Source: Asterella californica
Taxonomy: Eukaryota > Streptophyta > Marchantiopsida > Marchantiales > Aytoniaceae
DNA length: 64,000 nucleotides
Assembly: GCA_036924285.1 (NCBI GenBank)
Contig: JAYKYS010000004.1
Coordinates: forward strand, 17,950,001-18,014,000
Direction of reading: 5' to 3'
The notes under the pieces are model-generated. The model made no database searches. It had not been told where the DNA came from and was given only the letters and a program-made list of their open reading frames with translations. Position 1 is the stretch's first letter. The number at the start of each line of letters is the position of its first letter. The translations under genes and the position numbers were made by a program. Shown here in pieces: positions 44,168-53,756 of the stretch.

Positions 44168-44797
44168 CTTTCTCAGGGTGAAGAGCCAAACGATGTTCTC
44201 TAAACTTCAGAAAACACTTCCTTAGAAATATCAAGTGGTCTTCTCTCGATCCAAACACACAAAAGTCATCCAAGAAGATCTCCATGAAAGTGCGAAGATA
44301 CTCCTTGAAGATTGTGATCATCAATCTCTGGAATGTGGCGGGCGCGTTGCACAAACCAAACGGCATTTGATTGTACGCGTACGTGCCCCAATCAGTAGTG
44401 AAAGTGATTTTTGACTTGTCTTCTTCTCTGATTGAAACTTAGTTGTACCCAGAATATCCATCCAAGAAGCTGTAGAACTCATGTCCTGCTACCTGGTCTA
44501 ACACAGAGTCGGTGAATGGTAAAGGATGATGATCATTTTTTGTGCCAAGTTCAGCTTCCGGAAGTCCTGACACACTCGGATCTTCCATGTCTGCTTCTTC
44601 GGCACGATGACGATAGGAGCTACCCACTCACTGCTAAGTACTGGGAAGATGACTCTCGCCTTCAGATATTGGTCGATCTGGTCCTTCACCAGAAGCGAGT
44701 ATTTGGGATTGAGCCGATACTGCCTCTGTCGTGCAGGAACAACGCCTTCCAGCAAGTCAATGCGATGCTCTCCCAACTCTCGAGGTATGCCCTTCAT
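44100..44797 (-). pseudogene. Element 3 reverse transcriptase, broken and 3'-deleted
   Basis: 44498-44797 carries LLVKDQIDQYLKA, WVAPIVIVPKKQTWKIRVCQ and DFRKLN. After a frame change, 44439-44627 has HHPLPFTDSVLDQVAGHEFY and FLDGYSGYN followed by a stop. 44100-44366 has MPFGLCNAPATFQRLM and the active-site IFLDDFCVFG. At about 44165 the sequence jumps from HPEKG to the integrase linker, so the end of RT and all of RNase H are missing. Element 4 still has the continuation (63780-64000). Confidence 0.9.
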
Positions 44798-44824
44798 GTC
44801 TTCTATGGTCCATGCGAAGACATC

Positions 44825-45997
44825 CTAGAACTCCGTCAGAAGTTCTCGAAAGTCTTCCAACTGTTGGCCCTCGATCACCTTGGAAAGCTTCAGCTTCTTC
44901 CCAGGAGCAACCTCCATTTCTTGAAGATCATCCGGGTTTACCATTCCTTCAGTGTGACTGTACTCACTGGCACCAAAGTATTCCGGTTTGGGAGCTTCTT
45001 CCGGTTCAGATTCGTCTTCTGGAAGACCAACTAACGGATCTTCCAAAGGGAAGACGGTATTTTCGTCTTCTGGAAGCTCTTCTTCCGCAATCTCGTAGCA
45101 CTCAATGTCTCCACAGATCACGTCTTCTGCTATCTCCGCTACTTCTGTAGTACACAAGTTATTCACCACAAACTCATTATACCGTTCATCACTGTCAGAA
45201 GACGCAGCTGAGTCTTCTGAAGTATACCCTTCTGTCGTAGAAGGTGTTTCACCTTGGTGTCCAATCTTGATCCAAGGAAGCGAGACCTTAGTCTTCTCAC
45301 TTGGCTTGGATGTAGGATTGGAAAATCTCAAACGATGCCTTCTCCAGTCGGTATTTACATTTGCAGCATACAGCCATGGTCTTCCTATCAACACCTGATA
45401 TCCAACCTTAGCTACAGGTCGCAAAATGATGTAAGTGAGGTAAAAAGATACTCCACCAATTATCGTCAAGACATCTTTCAGTTGCCCCAAAGGTCGTCTT
45501 CTAGTCTGGTCCGCCATTCTGAGGATCCTCGGAGTAGGCTGGAACTCAGTGAAGCCTAAGGCATGCGCCGTCTCTTCAGTCATGATGTTAACTCCGGAGC
45601 CGGAATCAATGGGTACCTTCTTCAGAAGACAGCCATGGATCTCCATATCAAGTTCTGGGGCTCCCAAGTCCTCATGCTCTATCCTTAGGATCGGGGTGCT
45701 CTTGGGAAGTTTAGCTGTCCTCCTCTTCCTCGATCCTCGAAGCACGGATTGTAACAACTTCCTATAACCAACGTTGTCATCCAACAGTTGTTTTGGAAGG
45801 TTACATCCGCCTTCTGATTCCACAAGTCTCGCAAGAAGTCGTAAGGGGATCGCTTCAGAAGAGTAATTGGTGTTTCCAACAGAGAAGATGTAGTAGTTGC
45901 TTCCTTGGGTGGAAGACCAGAATGGTGTCTTCCCTCGACTGAAGACTCTTCCCTTGAGATGGGAGCTGCCGTAGTCGGTGTAGGAAGCTTCTTGCAT
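44825..45997 (-). CDS. Element 3 protease and protease-RT linker
   Basis: The 390-codon frame includes the aspartic protease (KKVPIDSGSGVNIMTEETAH with a standard DSG; YQVLIGRPWLYA as the flap/fold end) and a long acidic linker (EEELPEDENTVFPLEDP repeats) up to the RT start. It lacks a start of its own and would be made as part of a gag-pol fusion. Element 4 carries DYG at the same place, so its protease is probably dead. Confidence 0.85.
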   Translation of the reverse strand: MQEASYTDYGSSHLKGRVFSRGKTPFWSSTQGSNYYIFSVGNTNYSSEAIPLRLLARLVESEGGCNLPKQLLDDNVGYRKLLQSVLRGSRKRRTAKLPKSTPILRIEHEDLGAPELDMEIHGCLLKKVPIDSGSGVNIMTEETAHALGFTEFQPTPRILRMADQTRRRPLGQLKDVLTIIGGVSFYLTYIILRPVAKVGYQVLIGRPWLYAANVNTDWRRHRLRFSNPTSKPSEKTKVSLPWIKIGHQGETPSTTEGYTSEDSAASSDSDERYNEFVVNNLCTTEVAEIAEDVICGDIECYEIAEEELPEDENTVFPLEDPLVGLPEDESEPEEAPKPEYFGASEYSHTEGMVNPDDLQEMEVAPGKKLKLSKVIEGQQLEDFRELLTEF

Positions 45998-46012
45998 GAT
46001 CGCTTCAACTTC

Positions 46013-46860
46013 TTATCTAATGTCAGGAGCAAAGTACTTCGGATCTTCTCGGTCGTAAGTAGGAGGAGAAGGTCGCTCAGGGGAAGATGACCTCTCCTTT
46101 CGCGGCTTCTTCTTCTTAACCTCCTTCTGACGAGATTCTAACTTTTCTTTGCTTCTGGTACTTACCTTGAACACCACTTCATCCAGGACTTCTTCTGGAG
46201 ACCAACTGTCTGAGTCCGGGCTAGGGCTCCAAACAGTACCATCCGTCAAAGTGAAAGAAGAAGCTGCTTCAAATGTCTTCGTCTTCTGAGCTGCAGTCGT
46301 CTTCTGCAGCTGAGGTTCTTTTCCTTCGTGCTCCCCGGGGTCTGGCTCGTCTTCCTCGATATGGAGACAATCCATACAATCCCCAGGATCTTCTTCTTCT
46401 ACCGTGATGTGCTGTACCACTGCTAACTAGAGTTTAGAAGCTGATGCAGCTTCTGCAGGAGGCGTGGTCTCTGCAAATCTAATCATTTGTCGGGGACGTA
46501 AAGTCTGCGGACAATTTCCTGTGAAATGACCGGCTTCATCACAGTTCCCACACAAGGGCACTTGCCCAATCTGTCTTCTTGGATGAGGACAGGTGGACCA
46601 CCAGTGTCATGTCTCTCTACAATTATTGCACGCTCCAGGAAGAGTGTTTAGAGGTCGTTGTGATGAAGAAGGTTGTCAGGGCGTCCTGGTCTGTACATTA
46701 CTAGCTCTATCCCTAGGTACATAATGATTATATTGGGCGAGAGGAGTAGGAGTGAAGAGTTGTATCGTCTCGATCCTATAGCAGGTTTCTCCACTAGGAT
46801 CGTGTAGATATCCCTCATCGTCTTCTTCCCAGCCGGCCCAATTAACAGCTTGGTCCTACG
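46013..46860 (-). pseudogene. Element 3 gag C-terminal part with zinc knuckles 2 and 3
   Basis: 46013-46420 is an acidic/Lys-rich segment (DEVVFKVSTRSKEK, RKERSSSPERPS). Upstream, broken frames give knuckle 3, C-GNC-EA-HFTGNC near 46540, and knuckle 2, CNNCRET-stop-HWWSTC near 46600. In knuckle 2 a TGA (46607-46609) replaces the usually conserved Gly before His. Element 4 has the same TGA. Confidence 0.75.
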
Positions 46861-47401
46861 TACACTGATCTCTGGTGTGTCCGGAAGAGTTACAAAGATT
46901 GCACCAAAGGTTTGGCCGGGAAGCCGTAGGTTGCTTCCGCTTGTCCTTCTGGTTCAGAAGATGAACCTTCAGATCGACAAACTGCTTCAGAACTTCATCG
47001 ATACGGGGATCAGGTGCAGACTGAATGATATGAGCTTGAGGCATCTTCTGCACAACTTCCTCCCTTGCTCGTGTCTTCTCCTTCTTTTTCTTCCGTGTCT
47101 TCTTCTCTGGTTCAGATTCGGATTCTGAACTTTCGACCGTAGACTCTTCAAAAGTAGAGGATACTTCCGAATCACTGTTATCAGTTTCAGTGGACTTGGA
47201 CTTCTTCTTGGACTTCCTAGAAGACTTCTTCGACTTCTTGGACTTCTTCGAGGTCTTCCTTCTATCTTTCGTCATATTCTGAGTGATACTCGAGGTCTCA
47301 TACTTCTCGGCATGCTTCTGTACTTCTACTAAATCATCACCTCCTCCTCTTCTACAGTACAACTCCATATCTTGAGACAATCCTCCCAAGTACCAGTCCA
47401 C
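46856..47401 (-). CDS. Element 3 gag nucleocapsid region
   Basis: MELYCRRGGGDDLVEVQKHA, then a strikingly repetitive Lys/Ser tract (about 47190-47265: KKSKKSKKSSRKSKKK), an acidic Ser/Glu tract, and the first zinc knuckle CNLCNSSGHTRDQC (C-x2-C-x4-H-x4-C). The Lys/Ser tract would bind RNA. It continues the capsid frame after an in-frame TAG in this copy. Confidence 0.82.
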   Translation of the reverse strand: MDWYLGGLSQDMELYCRRGGGDDLVEVQKHAEKYETSSITQNMTKDRRKTSKKSKKSKKSSRKSKKKSKSTETDNSDSEVSSTFEESTVESSESESEPEKKTRKKKKEKTRAREEVVQKMPQAHIIQSAPDPRIDEVLKQFVDLKVHLLNQKDKRKQPTASRPNLWCNLCNSSGHTRDQCT

Positions 47402-47437
47402 GGCTTGCTGAGCACAATAACCGGGTCTTTCTTGGTT

Positions 47438-48256
47438 CTAAGGGATGTGATCCAGGAGGTCTTCAAACCTCTCGGTATAATCCCGTAGTGTCTCTTTCTT
47501 CTTCGTTTCGAGCCTCTGAAGTTCTATGAGGGTCATCCGATCATAGCCTACTCCTCTGAACCTTTTCAGAAAAGCTGCCTTCTGAGTAGCCCAAGTGGTC
47601 ATTACTAACCCATCATCCAACATTTTACTCATCCATTTCCTTCCCTTCCCTATGATCAAACTGGGAAATACACAAAGTCTGTCGGCATCCGAGTCTTCCT
47701 TGTTGGATCGAGAGATGGTCTCGAACATCATGATGAAGTCGTCCGCGTCAGCATCATCGTCATACGGATGGTACTTCTGCCGAGTGTGGGAAGCCATGTC
47801 GACTGCCGGCTGGTGCGACTGTCAATTTCTTCCTCCCTCAGGTCCAGGTGGTGGAGATGGTCTTCTCGAAGGTCCAGGCCTGTCTGAATCACGAAGGTCG
47901 TCTTCTGAGTGAGAACTACTGTCACTGCTATCTTCCAAGACGTCTGGAACAATCTCCTCCAGTCTTCCTTCACCTTGAGAAGCTTCTTCCGCACTTGGGA
48001 AGACGTATTCCGAGTAACCAGTACCAAAATCTACTTTATACACATGATCACCCGGTTGGCTTCTGTCTTCTGCAAAGATTATGCTCGAGATGGAAGGTTC
48101 TTCCAACTCTACTGATCGGATCTTCCTGAGCTCTTCTTCTTTCCTTTGGTGTCTCAAGGATATCTGCTGCTCTCTAGAAGCGGTTCGCTGGGGTGAGTTT
48201 ACCCACTCAAGATCTTTACCCGTGCGTCTTCTGCTTCTTCCTCTGGTCGGAGGCAT
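47438..48256 (-). pseudogene. Element 3 gag N-terminus and capsid
   Basis: 47822-48256 is the gag N-terminus (Met at 48256; RGRSRRRTGKD, VYKVDFGTGYSE). 47438-47797 is the capsid core (FETISRSN, KWMSKMLDDGLVM, AAFLKRFRGVGYDRMTLIEL, LRDYTERFEDLLDHIP), a retrotransposon gag signature. A one-base change separates the two here, and a TAG follows HIP. In Element 4 the same region is one continuous 285-codon frame. Confidence 0.87.
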
Positions 48257-48599
48257 CCACCAGAGTACTAAGAACAGATGTCCCTCTTCTTCTAAGACTA
48301 GATCTGGCAGACCGAAGGACTGAACAACCGATCACAAGTTCAGAACATCTTCTTCTCCTGCTTCTTGTTGTACTTACTGCAGTCTTCCAAGATCGAGTCT
48401 TCCAAGAAGCTCTTGGAAGCAGGGAAGCGGCTTCTTCCAGTTCCCCCTGATGTATCTCATTAGCTTCTGGTTGCGGTTCTTGTCTTCTAGCAAGATAGAG
48501 TCCCACAACACATTCAACTACAATGAAGTTAGTGCGAAATGAAACTAACTACTAGCACACAGATCCAGGAAGCTTAGAACAAAAGTTACTAAGATGAAA
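48257..48599 (-). other. Element 3 leader between primer site and gag
   Basis: On the minus strand one frame (from TTGTGGGACTC near 48508) reads LWDSILLED-NRNQKLMRYI, KKPLP, LGRLDLGRLQ and ends at CTGCAGTAAGTA, a good splice-donor context. Element 4 matches it with fewer amino-acid changes in this frame than in the longer open frame at 48216-48506. It may be a short coding exon or part of a leader intron; unproven. Confidence 0.4.
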
Positions 48600-48617
48600 T
48601 CCCCGGCAGCGGCGCCA
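48600..48617 (-). other. Element 3 primer-binding site (tRNA-Asp)
   Basis: The minus strand reads TGGCGCCGCTGCCGGGGA, one base off the standard plant tRNA-Asp site (TGGCGCCGTTGCCGGGGA), preceded by the usual TTTT spacer after the LTR end. It fixes the 5' LTR boundary and the direction of the element. Confidence 0.93.
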
Positions 48618-49998
48618 AAAATAGTGCTCACTATATGTAGTGTCTCATGATTACTCCTTTTGCCCATTTAGTATACAAGATATCATTCCCACAGAGGATT
48701 TGCACAAGTAACGCTGCTCTAAGTTCTAAGATCTGTTCAAACACACAAACACACGGATTTTGTCTAGAAATCTCATCTTCTCACAAAACCACGCGTCTTC
48801 CAGACACGCCAAAAGGTGCTTTGGAACTAAACAAACAGCTATTAACTAAAATATCACACAACTATTCACAGAGAAGCTCGAGAAGACGATCTTCCTGCTT
48901 CCAAGTCACTTCTTTCGGTCTTCTCGATACCGTCTTCTCGAAGCGATTTTCGTCTTCTGGGGATTCAGCTCGTCTTCTCACACCTCCAGAAGATTGCCCT
49001 GCTCCACAGAAGTCGACTAGCAACGGCCGTTACACCTTACTCTCGCACTCACATTCCAACGGGTTAGATTAATCACAAGGTGTATACCCCTTGTAGCCTT
49101 CCCAAGCTTCTGCCTACGGAAATGGTCTTCTGCAGCACTACAACGACATTCACCTTCACGGAAGCTCAATGGAAGTCTCGGAAGCTCACTAGAAGAAAGT
49201 AAGAAGATGAGGAAGATGAGAGAAGATGGGGAAGAAGAGAAAATCCAAACAAGAGAAAACAAGATGAAAAAAAGAAATTAAGATTCCAACAGGCTTCTAG
49301 TCTGGATCCTGACTAACAAGCCATCCCTGCTTGTAATAGTTTGGGGAGGAAGACAAGAAACATGTGTACAGTTGCACCGTCTTCTTCTTGAGGATGTCGT
49401 CTTCTGCTGTGGAAAGAAGGCTTCTTTCTTCTTCACTTCGCTGCTCTGACTACTCTGTCTTCTGGGATCCTTTACCCATAAGACTGTCCGTACGCGGATC
49501 CTAAGTGCTCCACTGGACGAGCCAAGCTACACTTCCACAACTGTTGACAGTCACCGCCACTCAAGAAGAACACTTCCCATGCACAATTGGGAGCGAATTC
49601 AAGGAAATCCACCACCCAGAAGACATGAACAAAGCTTCTGCACTCAAATCAGCAATCCATTCTCCGAGAAGAAGTCACATTGGCATTGGGAAGCTCACTC
49701 GCTCTACTTTCTGCGCCTACTCCTCGACATACCAGCCTAGTCAACAAGACTGCACGAGGATGTCGTTCCCTGTTCCTAAACTGTCCACTACTTCTATCTA
49801 CATCTTCGAACCACTGCTTGTAACAAGCATGCAGACCCCTCCTGTGTATTCCCAGACTATTCGTATGTTTCCAACAACGGGTGTAGTGTACACTGTAATG
49901 TCTATCATGTGTCTGTGTGTGCTCTCCGTCTGCACCGTCAAATCGATGTGTGTGTGCAGAGCCTACAGAACTCCCATTTCCTACTCTTCGATCCTACT

Positions 49999-50225
49999 TA
50001 GTCTGGTCCGCCATTCTGAGGATCCTCGGAGTAGGCTGGAACTCAGTGAAGCCTAAGGCATGCGCCGTCTCTTCAGTCATGATGTTAACTCCGGAGCCGG
50101 AATCAATAGGTACCTTCTTAAAAAGACAGCCATGGATCTCCATATCAAGTTCTGGGGCTCCCAAGTCCTCATGCTCTATCCTTAGGATCGGGGTGCTCTT
50201 GGGAAGTTTAGTTGTCCTCCTCTTC
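49999..50225 (-). pseudogene. misplaced protease fragment fused into the LTR
   Basis: Nearly identical to about 45504-45740 of the same element (protease and the segment before it), in the same orientation. It joins LTR sequence on the left (CCTACTTA/GTCTGG) and the coiled-coil ORF on the right (TCCTCG/CGCTTCTGC), each with only a few bases of shared sequence. Template switching during reverse transcription is the likely cause. Confidence 0.88.
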
Positions 50226-51803
50226 CTCGATCCTCGCGCTTCTGCGGCTTCTCGCTGCGTCTTTCATGTTGTCTTCTCCACTGCGAGGGCGGTGATCTTC
50301 CCACGCACTCGGAGAACCTCCTGGTCACGCTGCTGTAAGCGCGCCTGCAACTCCTGGTTGCTCTTCTGAAGCTGCACCAGCTCTTTGGCAGAAGCGGCTG
50401 CTTCCGCCTTGTTCTTCGCTGCGAGCTTCTCCATGGTGCGGAGCCTAGCTTCCAGCGACTCTGTCTTCTTCTGGTCTTCTTCCTGTCGCAGCAAGGTGCG
50501 CAGACCGAATCCATGCTGTAAAGACCTCTCCTGAGCCTTCGCTCTCTTCTCCAGAAACTCCATAGTGGGCTAGATCTCGGATCGGAAGAAGGCACTGAAC
50601 TCCTCCAGTTGTCTTCCTGCGGAAGACAGACTCATTTCCACGACTTGGTCGAAGGTCTCTACCTGGTCTTCCAGAGGCAAGGAGGCCTCTTCCACCACTA
50701 TGGTCTTCATCTTCTGCGCACGAGAAGAAGCTACTCTTCTCATCTTCCGGGGTGGAAGATCCCTCTCCATGGCAGAAGCGGTCCTCTTTACTGCGCTTCC
50801 CCGCATCGCAGTAGGAGTATCCCTCCTTCCCTTGTCTTCTGGAGTCTTCGGAAGTTCCTTGGTGTGGCAGAAGCGGTCTTCTCCTCAGCTCGGGTGCTCA
50901 AGGACTCCTCCGGTGAGTCAGACTCCGATCCCGAATGAATGAGGGAGGTGGTCTTCCTAGGTACACTTCTAGGACCCATCTTCCTCGGAGGCGTGGCATC
51001 TTCCGACCCACTAGACTCATCTTCCTACACCAGAAGCGTCTTCTGATGAGAGCCGGGCCTCAGCTGCGGCATCAGAGTGGGAGGGGGAGTTGCGGCTGCT
51101 GCTCGATCATCTTCTTCCGAGGTCCTCCATCTTGCCTTGTTGGCCCATACTTCGCCAACTGATCTCCCTTGAGATCCCCCATGGCTACGTACAAGTAACA
51201 GAGGAAAGGTGTCAAGTGTCCTCCTGCCGGGGTACCTAAGTACGCTAGCTCCGCCTGTACATAAATGTGGAAGAATGAGCCCCAGTTGACGGGCACTCCT
51301 TCATCCCACACTGCCTCCAAGAACTCCACGTCTTGATCTCCCAGGTACCTTGTCTTCTGCGCTTTCCCCATGGGAAAGAGATGCAAAAACAACTTTGCCA
51401 GAAGTCATTTCTTCGGCTCTCGGTAAGATTCGATCTTCCACCCGTTCCTTCCCTGCTTGTCCTCCAGGAAGAGGCAAGTTGTGCTCCCAGGCACTTGCCA
51501 CTCACTCACGATCCCCGGCAAGATCTTCTTCTCAAGCCAATACCCTCGGTCCTCGGATTCTGACATGTGGAAGGCCCTGCGTCACCAATCTTCAGTCCAG
51601 GAAGATGGTCTTCCTCGAGCTACGCCTGCCTTCGCAGGTACACGGTTGCGAGGTGATAACGCTGCCCACACCTCCTCTAGAAGTCCCTGGTCTGCGAGGT
51701 TCCAATCCCATAGGAAGAAATAGAGACCCAACTCCTTGAGGAAGGGTGTGGCCTCGGCCAACTCTACTGCCGGTAATACCAACCCTCGAGGATGCATTGA
51801 CAT
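50226..51803 (-). pseudogene. family-C coiled-coil ORF, copy 2 (3'-truncated)
   Basis: Same order as copy 1: FLKELGLYFFLWDWNLADQG (51582-51803), globular domain YLGTPAGGHLTPFLCYLYVA (51072-51392), Ser/Arg linker, FDQVVEMSLSSAGRQLEEF (50570-50806) and coiled coil (50264-50563: KELVQLQKSNQELQARLQQR). The C-terminal third is missing, replaced by the protease fragment. Frames shift several times. Identity with copy 1 is high. Confidence 0.72.
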
Positions 51804-53656
51804 ACTAGAAGATCTGTTGCACTAAGCCGCACGCACTTACTGTGAGCTGAAGGCTCAGTTCTTCCCAAGTGCCCACAGTCTAGCTTCTACTTCTCAGAAG
51901 ACGAAGCTAGTCTTCCAAAATACAGCTACTCTGTCTTCCGGGATTCTAACTGTACTTCCTAGATAGCTCTCGTCTTCCGAGCTATATCTAAACAATCCTA
52001 ACTAAGCAAGGCCTCGCATGGATTACCAAGAAGACAACCCACCTTGCATTGCATCCTACTTCCTATCAGAAGATACAAGATTCACGAAACATAGAGTGCA
52101 TAACAGGTTCAGAAGATGGTTGCGGGCTCCTGCGGTGACAGTGGCCTCTGGGAAGACTCCCAGGATAGCTTCCGATTCAATGTCGTTCTCGGAAGACCTC
52201 CCGAAGTCAAGCTTCTCTTCACTGGTCTCACCTGTCTTCTTCTTCCTACGCGCAATCTATCCTCTCAACAGACTCAAGACAATTGCACTCTGTTCTTCTG
52301 ACTTCTCACCTCTCATACACACTCAGAAGAAGCTTGCTGCATGATGGGAAGACATGACCCTCGACCATTCTCTCTAGATTCTGCCAGCAAGACTTCTCAC
52401 GACTCTCTCCTAAGTTCGGGAAGAAGAAGGAATAGCTGCTACGGGTCGGACAGAAGAGACCCGAAGTGGACCCTCACGTCTTCTCGTGCATTTTGCCAGC
52501 CTTTCCAATCTTCTAGTCTCTCTAGGAAGATGTGGATTTGAGAAGCTTGGAAGACCGGGAGGCATAGACCTAGTCCCCCACTTCCAACTTCTCGAAATAA
52601 CAAACAACTCACCAAGCCACTCGAGATTCGTACCAAGCCTCTCTTAACACAAAAGCAAAGCAAATCCACTCTTGATACGAATTGTGTATAGTCGACTTCC
52701 GAAGACAGACTTCCGAAGATGTTTCAATCTCAGAAGCGTCTTCCGAAGATGTTCAGATCTTCCGAAGCGTCTTCTGTTCAAGGTTTTGGGAATAGAGGGA
52801 TGGTAGGGTAGGGAAATTGATAGCTGGGATCGTCAATTTGAGGACGATGGTTAGGGAAGCTCGAATTGAACTTAGGAAGAAGTAGGAAGATGTCTGACGG
52901 AAATTGGGCAGCGCTTCCGCACCCAATGTCACGATAGAAAAAATAGGGATGGGGGTAATCAATCAGGCTGCCTGCAGACAACCGGGGAAGTGCGGGGGAT
53001 ATCAAACAAAGGCGAGAAGCAGTGGGAAGGAAAAAGAACATGGGAAGAACCTCTACAGTCTTCTGTCTGCTTCCCGAGTTGTCTTCGAACTTCCGCGCGC
53101 TTCTGGCTCTAGTCCCAGCTCCAATGCGACCCCACTGAGCTGCTTCCGTAGTTAGCTCCTGACTACGCCTCAATTGATTAAGCCGTCCACCTCCGATTCC
53201 ACTCAGCTGCTTCCAATGTCAGCTTCCGGGAGTTCACAGGAAACGCTTTTCACTTAATATGCTTCCTGCGCTTCAGCAATTCGACCTCGCCTTCCTTCTA
53301 GCTTCTAATCGATCCTATCCTCACTCAATTTCACCTCGCTGCCTCCTTACTCGAAGCTCACCCTCTGAAATCGATCTTCTCAAGAAGCGTGTTTGCTGCG
53401 GGAAGCTGGAATGCGCTAATGTGCTTCCTGTGCATCTTCCCCGTAGATTAGGGATTTTGACCCTAGATGGCTTACCCGACCTACCTATCACCTTGGTGTT
53501 ACCTAGTAGGTACACCTACTCCGTTACCTGGAAATTCATGGTTAGACATCCGCGGTCGCTGTCTTCCGGAAGATGCGTGTCTTCTGACGTCTTCTCGTCT
53601 TCCGTCGTCTTTTGTCTTCTGAAGACGCAACTGAGAAGACGCTTCCCGGAAGACGG
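51804..53656 (-). repeat. family-C LTR 5' block D, copy 2
   Basis: Matches copy 1 from the coiled-coil side up to GGAAGACGGTC, then stops about 165 bp short of the LTR start. 53657-53756 is a ~100-bp stretch not seen elsewhere in the window; one minus frame is open through it, but nothing is recognised. Confidence 0.8.
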
Positions 53657-53756
53657 TCCACCGGGAGAATAGCAATGAAACGATATGGCAGGACTTCCAC
53701 CATCCCACTTTGAGGATTGTCAATAAAGACCTCCAAGCAGTCATTCTTGCATGTTG

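Noticed and set aside
53657..53756. Captured gene fragment between two block D copies
   Set aside because: A minus frame is open across it, but 100 bp with no recognisable motif is too little to call.
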